Source: a virus
IMG/VR virus record: IMGVR_UViG_3300045131_001736
Location: 1 to 64,000 of that record
Strand: one strand, 5' to 3'
Length of the DNA stretch: 64,000 bases
Position numbers and translations under genes: made by a program. Each line of letters starts with the position of its first letter. Position 1 is the stretch's first letter. Below the pieces are notes generated by a model, which saw only the letters and a list, made by a program, of their open reading frames with translations, was not told where the DNA came from and ran no database searches. Positions 20,101 through 28,986 of the stretch are shown in pieces.

Positions 20101-23100
20101 CTGAACTACGTTCATTTCCACCATATAAGGTATCAGTTGCTACTGCATCTAAAATATATCCAATATCACGAGAACAACTTATATCATTGTATAATACACC
20201 ACTCCAAGAAGATGATACATAAGAAACAACTTCCGATTGAATTAATGATTTATTTTCAACGATTAAATCATATGCGTTTGTTCTACTATCAGGTGCTAAT
20301 GCAAATTGATTATTTACAACAATATTTTGAACTAATCGTCTAGCATAATTAATACCATCCAATGTTGGGTATAATTGTGCTGCGGTTGTTGGAGATACAC
20401 TACCACTAACAGTTGCAGATGATGGATATTTGTAATAGAATTCACCAGCGGTGTTACTTCTTTCATTTCCACCATATAATAAATCCGTAGAAACTGCATC
20501 AATTATATGTCCGATATCTCTTCTACATAATGATTCGTTATAATCGAATGTACTCCAAGAAGATGATAAGTAAGCGATAGTTTCACTCTTAACAAATTCT
20601 CTATTTTTTCTAATCAAATTATAAGATGCCGAAACCTCCATTGATGCGGTTTCAAAAATTATATTTTGAATTAATTTTTGTGTTAATTTACTTGCGTACT
20701 CAATACCATCTAATGTTTGGTTTATTTGAGTAGTTTCTGCTGCCGATGGGTATTCTAAATAATACTTACCATTCACAATTGATGATGAAATAGTATTATA
20801 TAATAAATCCTCAGCTGCTCCACTTACAATCAATCCAATATCTCTACTACAACTTGCTTCATTATATGAAGCCGTACTCCAAGAAGAAGATAAGTAAGAT
20901 AAAGTTTCTATTTGAATAAATGGAATATTTTGCTTAATAATTTGATAAGCTGCTAATGTAGATGGTTGGGTTGAGGCCGCTCCATATAAACTAGCCGTAA
21001 TATACGAACCACTGCCATTTGTAATGATTGTAGAAACGATTGATATCGAATTGGATACAAAGGTTACATCTTCTAAACTAGCGCTTAAAGAGGCTGTAAA
21101 TTGCTCTGTGCTACTAAACTTAGTTAATCCATTTATATTACTAATTTCAACCGGAATTGAACCAGTACCATTTTTAATAATATTAATTATATTAGCAAAA
21201 GATGAACTTACGTTGTTAACCTGAGTTATACTTCCAGATTGTAATCCAATTATTTGAGGTACCGAAGTTACTTTAATTAAATCGTTAGTATTTTCAATTA
21301 ATGCTGGAACTGAGCCCGTACCATTTGTTACTATATTAGTTACAATATTAAATGATGAACTTATAGTATTTCTTAATGCCGATGATACCGCAAATGATGA
21401 TGTATATTGTGATAGTTCACGTTTCTTAATTAATCCACTTACATTTGTAATTGTAGTTGGTAAATTACTCACACCATTAAATAAAATATCAATTGTAGTT
21501 GCGAATGATGAACTTACTGATAATGATTCTGATATAGAAGCAGTATATATTGATTGAATTTGTGGTATGTTAGTAACTTTAATATTATTAATAGTATTTG
21601 CTACAACCTCAAAATCACCCAATGATGGTATTTCAATATATCTTTGCGTATCTGAAATTGGTAACTCATCAACAATATTAATAATTCCACTTGCTTCAAT
21701 ATCTTTACCATTTACATAGTATAAAGTATCAGGTGCATCGAATGGTACAATAAATGTTAAAGTTCCAAAGGTAACACCATTATTAGTTACACCTTTTGTA
21801 TATTGATTTCTAAGACCTGGTTTTATATCAGTTTTAATATAAAATGGTCTAAAATCTAATTCAGTTGCATTTACAATATTTAGTGAATTTACAGAGAATG
21901 TATAAAGTTCACCTCTCTTTAATGTTAAAGTAGGGTCTATACTACCATCTTCGATAGATGCAGTTAATACGTTATCAAATTTATTTAATTGATTTTCATT
22001 AAATAAATAATTTGCAGATTCAAATGCAATTACTTCATAATAAGTTGAGTATTCAGATGAACCACTTAAACTCAAACTTCCACTAATACCATATTTGATA
22101 ATATCAGTTACAATTGAAAATGATGATGATACTTTTTGTATTTCAGTAGCACTAGCAGATATAGATGATGTGATTTGTAAGCCATTACCAAATTTAATAC
22201 CAGCTGCAGTATTTTTAACCAATTGAATTTCAGCAGGAATAGTTGTTCCAATAACAGTTGTTATTAAATTACTTCCATATGAATTTTTAGGAATACCAAC
22301 CGTTGAAATCGGAGCCCCATTTCTATCAGTTCCAATTGTTTGTTCGGTTGTAACTGAACTACCACTTTCAATTATTTTAATAATTGTATTAACGTTGTTA
22401 GAAATACTTTGAGTATTTGCGTTTGCTAACGTTGATTGAATTTGTGTTATACCACTAACATTTATTGGATTATTTATATTCCAAATATAATCGTTTGAAT
22501 TACCAACTATTGCCGATGGTATATAATCAGTTCCATATCTAATAATATCCTCAATAATACCAAATGATTGTGATACTAATGTAACTTCAGTATTACTTGC
22601 AGATATAGATGATGTTACCGAATTAAATGCCGTAACTTTTATGTTACTATCAATATTTAATCCAATTTTTGGAGTTGGTAATATTTCTGATATTAAAATT
22701 TTATCGGTTAACGCATTTACATATTGAAGTGCATTTATTGTTTCAGTTAATTGAGTAGTATTTGCTACTGATGGAAATAAGAAATAATATAATCCAGCAG
22801 TTTCAGTTCTTTCATTACCACCATACAATAAATCAGTTGTAATATTATCAACAATGTATCCAACATCTCTTCTACATTTAGCTTGGTTATAATCTAAATT
22901 AGGATATTGAGTATTGATATATGTAATAGTTTCAGTTTGAATTAAACTACGATTTTTTCTCATTAAATCAACAGCCCCAATTACAGAATTAGATGCCGTT
23001 ACAAATGTATCGTTGTTTAATAATTTTTCAGTTAATCGTTTAGCATATCTAATAGCATCTAATGTTTGATTTAACTGAGTAGTTGTTGCCTCCGATGGAT

Positions 23101-25468
23101 ATCTAAAGTAGAATTGTCCAGCAGTTACACTTCGGTCGTTACCTTCATATTTTAAATCAGTTCCTACTGCATCTAAAATATATCCAATATCACGTGAACA
23201 ACTTACCTCATTATATTCGAATTCAGACCAAGATGATGAAATATATGCAATGGTTTCTGCTCTAACAAAATCTTTGTTATTAAAAATAATATTATATCCA
23301 TTATTAATATTAGCGGATGATGTTATGTATTGATTTCCTTTTAAAATATTTTGTGCAACACCACTTGCGTATTTAACCGCAGTTAATGTTGGTTCTAATT
23401 GAGTTGTAGTAGCTTCGGATGGATATAAGTAATAAAATCTTGCACTCTTTATAGATTCTTCATTTCCACCATAAAGAATATCATATGCAGCTCCACTTAC
23501 AATATATGAAATATCTCTCTTACAAGTTGTTTCATTATATGAAAACTCACTCCAAGACGAACTCATATATGCAATAGTTTCAGATTGTATAAATGGTATA
23601 TTATTTATAAGTAAATTATATGCGTTTTGTTTTTCACTTGATGTGCTAGCATTTGAACTACTTGGTATAATTGTAGGTAAATCACCAGTCCCATATTCAA
23701 TAGTATCATACACAATTGAAAATGATGATGATACCGAATTTATTGTTTGTAAAGATGATGTTGTACCTGTTTGATATTGGTTTACATTACTAAATTTAAA
23801 ACTAGCAGATGTATTACTTACAATATTTGGAGCTATACCACCAGCTACAATAGACATAATTGTATCAAAACTATTATTAGTTGTAGTAATTGTAGGTGAA
23901 TCTACAGCTGAGGTTTTGTATTGAACAATATCAGTTGCTTGAATTGAATGAGATACATTTGATATACGAACATATGATTCGGTTGCAGGATTTCCTCTTT
24001 CAATTATATCATATAATATATTAAAATTAGTATCAACACTTGCAATATTTTGTAATGATGCGGTTGTTGATGAAGTATATTGATTTTCACCAGAAATATT
24101 GTAAACAGATTGCGATGAATATCCATTTATACTACTTTTTGCAATTAAACTTGGTTTATTTACAATTCCATTGTCAATAATTGAACTTATTAATTTAAAA
24201 TCAGCTTTAACTATATCAGACACTTCATTCGAAGAATCTTCCGATAAAAAGTATTGTGGTAAAACATTAGGGTCAGTTACTCTAATTCCGTTTTCAGTAT
24301 TTGGTACCAATGCAGGAATCGTAGATAATCCACCTTCAATAGTATTAACAATAATTGAGTAATTATCTTGTACATTTAAGAACGCATCAAAGTTACCACC
24401 ACTACCCGTAATAAAACGTGAACCAGATGCGTACATACCATAATCACCAAATGAGGTGTTAGAGTTAAGTAATACCGCATGTCCACCATCGATAACTTTT
24501 ACTGAATATGCTGAGAAGTTTGTGAAGAATGATACCAACTGAATGAATCCCCTTCCAACAACTTGACAACCCACACCATTTGGTGCAACCTGTGTATATG
24601 CATCCAATACCATAGAGGCTAATGGAGAATCAGGATGGATTCTATTTCCATCTACGTTCAATCCACCACCTCCAGCAGGAATATCCTCATACAGCTCAAG
24701 GAATGAGTTCTCCTGATTTGAAATCATAGAACAGTTCTGAACGTATGGTGATGTTGTAATAAATGCGTTTGGTGCGAATGCAATTGCGAATCCACTTTGA
24801 GAATCATCAACCGATGGATATACTCTCAAACCAGCAAATGTCATCTCAGCAAGATAACAACCACTATTTACCCAAAATAAATCTTCGTTTTCGTTTTTAG
24901 CAATAATTTTAGTTACCCTTAATCCAGCTCCCCAAACAGTTGTGTTTCTTGGAAGTTCAATTGGGTTTTCTTCTAAATAAGTACCCGCATCAACAGTGAT
25001 TCTAAATCCACTAAAAAGAGAACCAGTTGGTAAACCATATCTACCATCATCACCCGGAGTTGCTAATTGAGCAGCTTTCTTAATAGTTCTTAATGGAAAT
25101 TGCGGTGAAGTACCACTATTATTATCATTACCATTTGTAGATGATACATAGATAGTTGAATCACTTTTTGCAAAATCCTCAACTAATATTCCACCAAATC
25201 TTTGTGTATCAACCGATATATCAGAAAAAGATGCAGTTGCATCCAATCTACTTGCCGCATTGGCAAATGATAATGCACCATCAATTTGTAATGACCCAGT
25301 AATTTCAACCGAACCAGTTATTCTTTGCTTATCCGAAGTACGAGTACCAATATCAATACTTTGTGATACTAATAAAGAGCCAGATATAAATACAGAGTTG
25401 CCTACGGATATACTATCCCTAAACTGATTTACTTCTTCTATTTGTTTCTGTGGTATTAATCTAGCCAT
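17150..25468 (-). CDS. Giant virion protein, beta-helix plus 13 YGGN modules, 2772 residues
   Basis: The N-terminus (MARLIPQKQIEEVNQFRDS) and short SGS strands lead into a right-handed beta-helix-like region at residues ~100-370: IYVSSTNGNDNNSG, RTIKKAAQLA, then stacked short strands. From residue ~610 on there are 13 modules of ~90-105 residues, each with IQxExIxYxSSSWS, YNExxCxRDxGYIVDA, TDLLYGGNERS and FYYxxPSxAT. Similar modules occur, as I recall, in structural proteins of T4-like cyanophages. A degenerate cupredoxin-like segment lies between modules 3 and 4. The C-terminus has VTYKALPFNQGGAG and RVYFTSGNELGDFKIG, typical of phage structural proteins. It overlaps the upstream gene by one base. 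It is probably a long fibre or whisker; precise location on the virion is unknown. Confidence 0.8.
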   Translation of the reverse strand: MARLIPQKQIEEVNQFRDSISVGNSVFISGSLLVSQSIDIGTRTSDKQRITGSVEITGSLQIDGALSFANAASRLDATASFSDISVDTQRFGGILVEDFAKSDSTIYVSSTNGNDNNSGTSPQFPLRTIKKAAQLATPGDDGRYGLPTGSLFSGFRITVDAGTYLEENPIELPRNTTVWGAGLRVTKIIAKNENEDLFWVNSGCYLAEMTFAGLRVYPSVDDSQSGFAIAFAPNAFITTSPYVQNCSMISNQENSFLELYEDIPAGGGGLNVDGNRIHPDSPLASMVLDAYTQVAPNGVGCQVVGRGFIQLVSFFTNFSAYSVKVIDGGHAVLLNSNTSFGDYGMYASGSRFITGSGGNFDAFLNVQDNYSIIVNTIEGGLSTIPALVPNTENGIRVTDPNVLPQYFLSEDSSNEVSDIVKADFKLISSIIDNGIVNKPSLIAKSSINGYSSQSVYNISGENQYTSSTTASLQNIASVDTNFNILYDIIERGNPATESYVRISNVSHSIQATDIVQYKTSAVDSPTITTTNNSFDTIMSIVAGGIAPNIVSNTSASFKFSNVNQYQTGTTSSLQTINSVSSSFSIVYDTIEYGTGDLPTIIPSSSNASTSSEKQNAYNLLINNIPFIQSETIAYMSSSWSEFSYNETTCKRDISYIVSGAAYDILYGGNEESIKSARFYYLYPSEATTTQLEPTLTAVKYASGVAQNILKGNQYITSSANINNGYNIIFNNKDFVRAETIAYISSSWSEFEYNEVSCSRDIGYILDAVGTDLKYEGNDRSVTAGQFYFRYPSEATTTQLNQTLDAIRYAKRLTEKLLNNDTFVTASNSVIGAVDLMRKNRSLIQTETITYINTQYPNLDYNQAKCRRDVGYIVDNITTDLLYGGNERTETAGLYYFLFPSVANTTQLTETINALQYVNALTDKILISEILPTPKIGLNIDSNIKVTAFNSVTSSISASNTEVTLVSQSFGIIEDIIRYGTDYIPSAIVGNSNDYIWNINNPINVSGITQIQSTLANANTQSISNNVNTIIKIIESGSSVTTEQTIGTDRNGAPISTVGIPKNSYGSNLITTVIGTTIPAEIQLVKNTAAGIKFGNGLQITSSISASATEIQKVSSSFSIVTDIIKYGISGSLSLSGSSEYSTYYEVIAFESANYLFNENQLNKFDNVLTASIEDGSIDPTLTLKRGELYTFSVNSLNIVNATELDFRPFYIKTDIKPGLRNQYTKGVTNNGVTFGTLTFIVPFDAPDTLYYVNGKDIEASGIINIVDELPISDTQRYIEIPSLGDFEVVANTINNIKVTNIPQIQSIYTASISESLSVSSSFATTIDILFNGVSNLPTTITNVSGLIKKRELSQYTSSFAVSSALRNTISSSFNIVTNIVTNGTGSVPALIENTNDLIKVTSVPQIIGLQSGSITQVNNVSSSFANIINIIKNGTGSIPVEISNINGLTKFSSTEQFTASLSASLEDVTFVSNSISIVSTIITNGSGSYITASLYGAASTQPSTLAAYQIIKQNIPFIQIETLSYLSSSWSTASYNEASCSRDIGLIVSGAAEDLLYNTISSSIVNGKYYLEYPSAAETTQINQTLDGIEYASKLTQKLIQNIIFETASMEVSASYNLIRKNREFVKSETIAYLSSSWSTFDYNESLCRRDIGHIIDAVSTDLLYGGNERSNTAGEFYYKYPSSATVSGSVSPTTAAQLYPTLDGINYARRLVQNIVVNNQFALAPDSRTNAYDLIVENKSLIQSEVVSYVSSSWSGVLYNDISCSRDIGYILDAVATDTLYGGNERSSVAGEFYYLFPSRATNGGVPSENNQLDSTLSGINYAKGMVNQLLQNNIFVTASLQTIGVTNLIIDNKPLIQNEVISYISSSWSNFQYNEASCSRDVGYILDAVATDFYYGGNERSITAGTFYYLFPSAATVSGSSSPSVDAQLYPTVDGVTYAQRLTNKIINNITLVTASLERQTTYDLLLDNKLLIQNEVISFMSSSWSGFEYIESKCKRDVGYIVDAVATDVLYGGNERSVTAGEFYYLYPSQATSVQSDQTITGVNHAFGLADKIVRNTLLVTASAETIANYDVILDNKGLIQTNVIYYIDSVYPYFTYNRTKCRRDVGYIVDAIATDLLWGGNERSIVAADYYYRYPSEATTIQLNETTEAISYVKTIINKLIQNNILQVPTVTSNTNNNIKFTNSNQISGAGTSNINVLNALSSSFGLVMNTITNGTGSLPAISQYTASLIDSGTLQAYSLIKSNIPFIQNEVIAYISSSWSGFAYNEASCSRDVGLIVSGAIEDLLFGSVSASVVNAKYYFEYPSAATGSQLYQTLDGIKYAASLSNKIAQNIQFVTASNEVSASWHLLRDNKEFIQNEVIAYVSSSWSGVYYNEDKCKRDVGYLIDAAATDLYYGGNERSVTAGSFYYLFPSAATQNGVPSTTSQLDPTVDGIIYASGLSQKVIQNVEFVQPSASVLVGADLLIGNKRFIQTEVIQYLSSSWSEFYYNEASCSRDIGYIIDAARTDLVYGGNERSIKAGTFYYYIPSEATTKQKPQTIDGIDFAKGMAEKVILKEQLVRPSFQTKLSVDLLRGSKKTLQSIAISYTAGAFPNFVYNEEKCYRDTGFIVDAIATDLLYGGNLRSVRAASSYYTGVYGSAAVVVNEQKKETAETNRYLRTQFQRIVRNAPVEEFGSLIITTGHDFSYSGAGVTYKALPFNQGGAGVADPTKEITELAGGRVYFTSGNELGDFKIGTGLIINQATGTLQGRTFSRSLFSLVTPFSLALEG
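17455..23620 (-). repeat. 13 copies of the C-x-RD / YGGNERS module
   Basis: Each unit of about 90-105 residues keeps one Cys followed by an (R/K/S/Y)RD motif, a helical DAxxTDLLYGGN segment and FYYxxPS. Units 4 and 10 replace YGGNERS by unrelated residues; unit 13 is followed by a non-repeat C-terminus. Units 3 and 4, and units 9 and 10, are separated by unrelated strands. Confidence 0.85.
21660..22045 (-). other. Degenerate cupredoxin-like segment
   Basis: The order LTLKRGELYTFSVN, FRPFYIKT, TFIVPFDAPDTLYYV and IEASGIINIVDELP mirrors the cupredoxin-like domain at 7989-8330, but the Cys-x2-His-x2-Met ligands are absent. The fold may be kept without metal. Confidence 0.5.
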
Positions 25469-25848
25469 TATACTATTTGTGTAATTTTACCTTTAATTTC
25501 AAAATCAGTTCTAACTACGTCAGCCGGAACTCTTGTTATACTTTCAGTAAAGGTTATAGTTATAGAAGTATCATCAAATGTTACCGAATATCTATCGTTT
25601 GTTTGCTTCACTCCGTATAAATATACATCTAAATAATCCTTGGAATCTGCAACGATTAAATCTTCATAAACAAATCTAAAATCATCCAAATTTAAAGTAA
25701 ATAGTTCACCATTTAAAGAAATTGATGTTGGAGTTGCCTCATAGATAAACGTATCTTTGATTACTTCCAACACAAAATTTTGAAAAGATTCTCTATCCCT
25801 CTTTGTAGTTATACTACCTATATCTATATTTGGTTTTAATCTAGCCAT
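25468..25848 (-). CDS. Small structural protein, unknown
   Basis: I do not recognise this 126-residue protein. It begins MARLKPNIDIGS, much like the start of the 2772-residue protein that follows it (MARLIPQKQ). It has a helical stretch (ESFQNFVLEVIKDTF) and then short beta strands ending in FEIKGKITQIV. It overlaps both neighbours by one base, which implies coupled translation within the tail-completion block. A role at the fibre or tail junction is possible but not shown. Confidence 0.6.
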   Translation of the reverse strand: MARLKPNIDIGSITTKRDRESFQNFVLEVIKDTFIYEATPTSISLNGELFTLNLDDFRFVYEDLIVADSKDYLDVYLYGVKQTNDRYSVTFDDTSITITFTESITRVPADVVRTDFEIKGKITQIV

Positions 25849-26222
25849 TAATTAATATTTTCTAAATCACCTTCTATTTTTACTTCATCATTAGATTCAA
25901 ATGCCCAAGGTTGTCCATAATTTGGGTCATTTGTATTTTCAATTGTTGTTGGGAAATTTGTTCTTATAAATTTTATGTGAAAATCATTTCCAACTTGTTC
26001 AAATTGATAATCTCTTGCGGCAATAAATCCACCCCATACAAATACATCAAATCTAGCAGCAGTTCTTCTTTTATCAGCAACTCTACTATCTAATGTTTTT
26101 AATCTACAATTTGTAGCTTTCCATATCCAATATAATGAATGTACCAAATCAACGGGTTCCAAAATGAATTCATTTGGTTCGTTAACTTCTTTCATTATAT
26201 TTTTAAGAGTCTTTATGTTCAT
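25848..26222 (-). CDS. Small structural protein, unknown
   Basis: The 124-residue product has a helical N-terminus (MNIKTLKNIMKEVNEPNEF) and a C-terminal beta-rich part ending VKIEGDLENIN, a close similar to the ends of both neighbours (IKGKITQIV and IVGKFEQL). This shared ending suggests three related C-terminal strands or a duplicated small domain. It overlaps the upstream gene by four bases and the downstream one by one base. Function is unknown. Confidence 0.6.
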   Translation of the reverse strand: MNIKTLKNIMKEVNEPNEFILEPVDLVHSLYWIWKATNCRLKTLDSRVADKRRTAARFDVFVWGGFIAARDYQFEQVGNDFHIKFIRTNFPTTIENTNDPNYGQPWAFESNDEVKIEGDLENIN

Positions 26223-27301
26223 AGTTGTTCAAATTTTCCTACAATATCCACTTCATCATTTATATCAATATCAAATCCTAATGTATTATTAAATGTAAAA
26301 ACGATTTCATTTGTAGTTCCGTTAAAAGAATAACTATAAGTTGATGCTGGTTTAAATTCTGAATTAACATAAACTCTAAACCAATTTAAAGTATCAAACG
26401 AACCAATTAGTTCATTTGGTAATATTGGTTTTCTAACATTTGTTAATTTAACAACACCTCTATTTACCCCACCAGTTATACCTACAAATTGTGCTGCTTG
26501 AGAACCCCTTATAGCAACAAAATCTATAACAAACTGATATTCATTATATATGTTAGGATTGGTGAACATAGTACCACTTAAATCCGTTTCTACACCCCAT
26601 ACAACTTTCTTTGGTGTGAATGATTTTTTAACAACTGGTGCCTCATCACGAGTTTCAGGAAGTAAATATGCATTTACCACCATTGTGAATGTTGTTCTTA
26701 TAATTCTTTCCGAACCCTCTCCAACTTCTTGTTGATTATCAAACGAATCAATACGAGTTCTAAATTTGAATCCATTTTCAGTTCCCCAATATCTATCAGT
26801 TGCGTATTGAAATTGTTCAACAATTTTATTCATATGCTCGGTGAATGATGACCACACCATTACCTCATAAGTTACTGTTACATAGTCGGGTACCGAAACT
26901 TCATATTGTTCATATGCGGGTTTTGTACCACTTTGTAATGAAAATCGTTCGTATCTATTTGTTTTAGAGTATCTTACATAAGCAGGTAACGTATTAACAT
27001 CTTTGAATTGAGCCATAGCGGCATCTCTTTCAATAGAGTTTCGTTTGAACATTACTAATGGTATTTGAATCTTACCTCTAGCATCTCTCAAATACCCATC
27101 TACTCTAGCGTTTTTCCAACGTTCTGCATTACCATATATAAGTGGTACTTTAACCGCATTACCATTTTCTTCCACATCAGGAATAATGGTATCTACCATA
27201 TACTCAGCTATGGTAGTATCTATATCAATAAGTTTTACACCTTTAGTGAACTCTTTAGATATCGAACGCTGTAAACCTCTATTTGTTTCTTTTTTATTCA
27301 T
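26219..27301 (-). CDS. Tail completion / sheath stabiliser-like protein (gp15-like)
   Basis: The 360-residue protein follows gp13- and gp14-like genes, the place of the tail terminator in T4-like phages. Residues ~140-215 contain VTYEVMVWSSFTEHMNKIVEQ, then a YWGTE and an IRTTFTMVVNAYLLPE segment, which resembles the core of gp15-type tail sheath stabilisers. The C-terminal third (RVYVNSEF...VDIVGKFEQL) is an added beta domain. It overlaps the upstream and downstream genes by one and four bases. The assignment rests on gene order and partial sequence resemblance, so it is moderate. Confidence 0.5.
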   Translation of the reverse strand: MNKKETNRGLQRSISKEFTKGVKLIDIDTTIAEYMVDTIIPDVEENGNAVKVPLIYGNAERWKNARVDGYLRDARGKIQIPLVMFKRNSIERDAAMAQFKDVNTLPAYVRYSKTNRYERFSLQSGTKPAYEQYEVSVPDYVTVTYEVMVWSSFTEHMNKIVEQFQYATDRYWGTENGFKFRTRIDSFDNQQEVGEGSERIIRTTFTMVVNAYLLPETRDEAPVVKKSFTPKKVVWGVETDLSGTMFTNPNIYNEYQFVIDFVAIRGSQAAQFVGITGGVNRGVVKLTNVRKPILPNELIGSFDTLNWFRVYVNSEFKPASTYSYSFNGTTNEIVFTFNNTLGFDIDINDEVDIVGKFEQL

Positions 27302-27756
27302 TAGATATCTCTCATTTCAGTTTGTATAGAACTTCTACGTGTCATAAATGTAGAACATATAATTGAGAATTTTTCTCCAGTCTGTCCACCAATTAATTGG
27401 TCCTCTCTTACATTATCAATTTCAAAGTATGCATTATTATGAGAAATAATATCTCCAATTTCTGGATAGAATCCCTTTCCCTCTAATGTGAAACGATTAA
27501 AACGGAATTGTACAGTCTGTCCACTATCTGGTCCAAATCCTTCATACGAAATACCAGTATCATCTCTCTCAATTACAGCAGTACATTGTGTTCCTTGAAA
27601 ATACGATTTATTTAAAGATTCCCCATACAAATTTGTTTTCATATCAGAAATGACAAGTTTGTATAGAACTACAGTTGTTTCAATAACTGCATCTACCAAT
27701 TCTCTTGATATTCCTTCAAAAAATCGGATATCTCTATCTAATGCAAATCTTGGCAT
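27301..27756 (-). CDS. Neck protein, gp14-like
   Basis: The 151-residue protein has NLYGES near residue 42, Q-x-x-FRFNRFTLE around residue 82-92, then PEIGDIISHNNAYFEIDN and a C-terminal RRSSIQTEM. This set of motifs matches the shorter gp14-type neck proteins of T4-like phages from marine hosts. Gp14 and gp13 form the neck that seals the filled head and joins the tail. It follows the gp13-like gene by one base. Confidence 0.6.
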   Translation of the reverse strand: MPRFALDRDIRFFEGISRELVDAVIETTVVLYKLVISDMKTNLYGESLNKSYFQGTQCTAVIERDDTGISYEGFGPDSGQTVQFRFNRFTLEGKGFYPEIGDIISHNNAYFEIDNVREDQLIGGQTGEKFSIICSTFMTRRSSIQTEMRDI

Positions 27757-27757
27757 A

Positions 27758-28906
27758 TTATCCTACATATATTAGTAATGGAATTTTTTTCAACATCTCT
27801 TGCTGATGTTCTGATTCCTGAGCCTTAACTTCGAATTGGTTTTTTCTACTCAACTCCTCTAAGTTTTCTCTCAATTGTTCCATTAAATTATCCTTTTCAG
27901 TTTGAGCTTCAGCTCTTAGAGCAGCACCATCTAATGAAATTTCAGAACCTGGAATTGGAACTGAACTATATTTTTCTCTAATTGCTCCTAATAATTCCTT
28001 AGCAAGAGCAAGTGTATATTTTCTAATCCATTGTCTACCAACATCATTTATACTTTCATATTGAATAAAACTATATCCAATATTAGCATAATCAGAAACT
28101 ACATTTGGCTTTACCTTTGTAGAATTGGTTACAAATTCATCGGATACAAAATATTCAAAATATAATTTACCAGCAGTAGTTGGTATAGGGAATATTTGTA
28201 ATTTGTTGTTAGTAATATTAAAGGAGTGTGCTGATTTTCTAATTTCATCATTAAATTCAATTGCTTGAATTCTTAACATATCTTCGAAAATTGGCATTAA
28301 GATAAATTGAGCTGCTGGTGAGAATGAACCAAATCCAAACTCATCAATTAAGTTAAGAGTTCCCTGTCCACTTACTGAATACGGGTCAAAGAATCTATTG
28401 ATTGCAGGTGTTGGTTCGTGAAATACTTTTGTTATTTGTATTCGCTTTCCAGACTCGCTTACATCAGCAAATAAAGTTTGTAAATCGTAATTTTGTTGTC
28501 CACCCACTAAATCAACACTACCTTTTTTGATATCAGTACTTCCACCAGCACCAGCTAATGTACCATATGCCTCAACAATACCAATAAGAGTTGGTAAGAA
28601 TGAACCTTCAACAAATTTACCAGTGTAATCGGTACCAGTTGGATTACCCTTAAGTACATCCAAATTGTTTCTGATATTAAATTGATTTACCTGTGCACCG
28701 TATTCAGATACGGATTCTTCGAAACAAGCAAATAAACTTGCATCTACTAATTCCACATTTTGAATTGGGTATCCCAAACGAGTAGCAACCCAGTGGGCTA
28801 CCTTTGGAGCATCTTCACTAAATTCATAATCGTTATCATAAGTTCCAAATGGAGTTTCTCCCGGAAAGAATGATGATGAACCTGGGTATATGTATTCTAT
28901 TGCCAT
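27758..28906 (-). CDS. Neck protein, gp13-like
   Basis: The 382-residue protein carries VATRLGYPIQNVELVD followed by ACFEESVSEYGAQVNQFNIR (residues ~41-80), a combination characteristic of gp13 neck proteins in T4-like phages of marine bacteria. The C-terminus is a charged coiled coil (EKDNLMEQLRENLEELSRK). It heads the neck block, with the gp14-like gene directly after it, and a candidate promoter element lies about 29 bases before its start. Confidence 0.65.
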   Translation of the reverse strand: MAIEYIYPGSSSFFPGETPFGTYDNDYEFSEDAPKVAHWVATRLGYPIQNVELVDASLFACFEESVSEYGAQVNQFNIRNNLDVLKGNPTGTDYTGKFVEGSFLPTLIGIVEAYGTLAGAGGSTDIKKGSVDLVGGQQNYDLQTLFADVSESGKRIQITKVFHEPTPAINRFFDPYSVSGQGTLNLIDEFGFGSFSPAAQFILMPIFEDMLRIQAIEFNDEIRKSAHSFNITNNKLQIFPIPTTAGKLYFEYFVSDEFVTNSTKVKPNVVSDYANIGYSFIQYESINDVGRQWIRKYTLALAKELLGAIREKYSSVPIPGSEISLDGAALRAEAQTEKDNLMEQLRENLEELSRKNQFEVKAQESEHQQEMLKKIPLLIYVG

Positions 28907-28935
28907 TTACTATTCCTTTCTAATTTTATCTTACC

Positions 28936-28945
28936 TATAAATATA
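28936..28945 (-). promoter_or_regulatory. Candidate promoter element TATATTTATA
   Basis: Exact copy of the recurring 10-mer, 29 bases before the gp13-like start, in the 80-base gap after the 649-residue fibre gene. Confidence 0.45.
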
Positions 28946-28986
28946 AGAAAAAAAAGAATAGTGGTTTAGAATGGGATTATATAAAA

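Noticed and set aside
25617-25626. Promoter element TATATTTATA inside a gene
   Set aside because: It is an exact match, but lies in the coding sequence of the 126-residue protein with no unit starting after it, so it is likely chance in AT-rich DNA.
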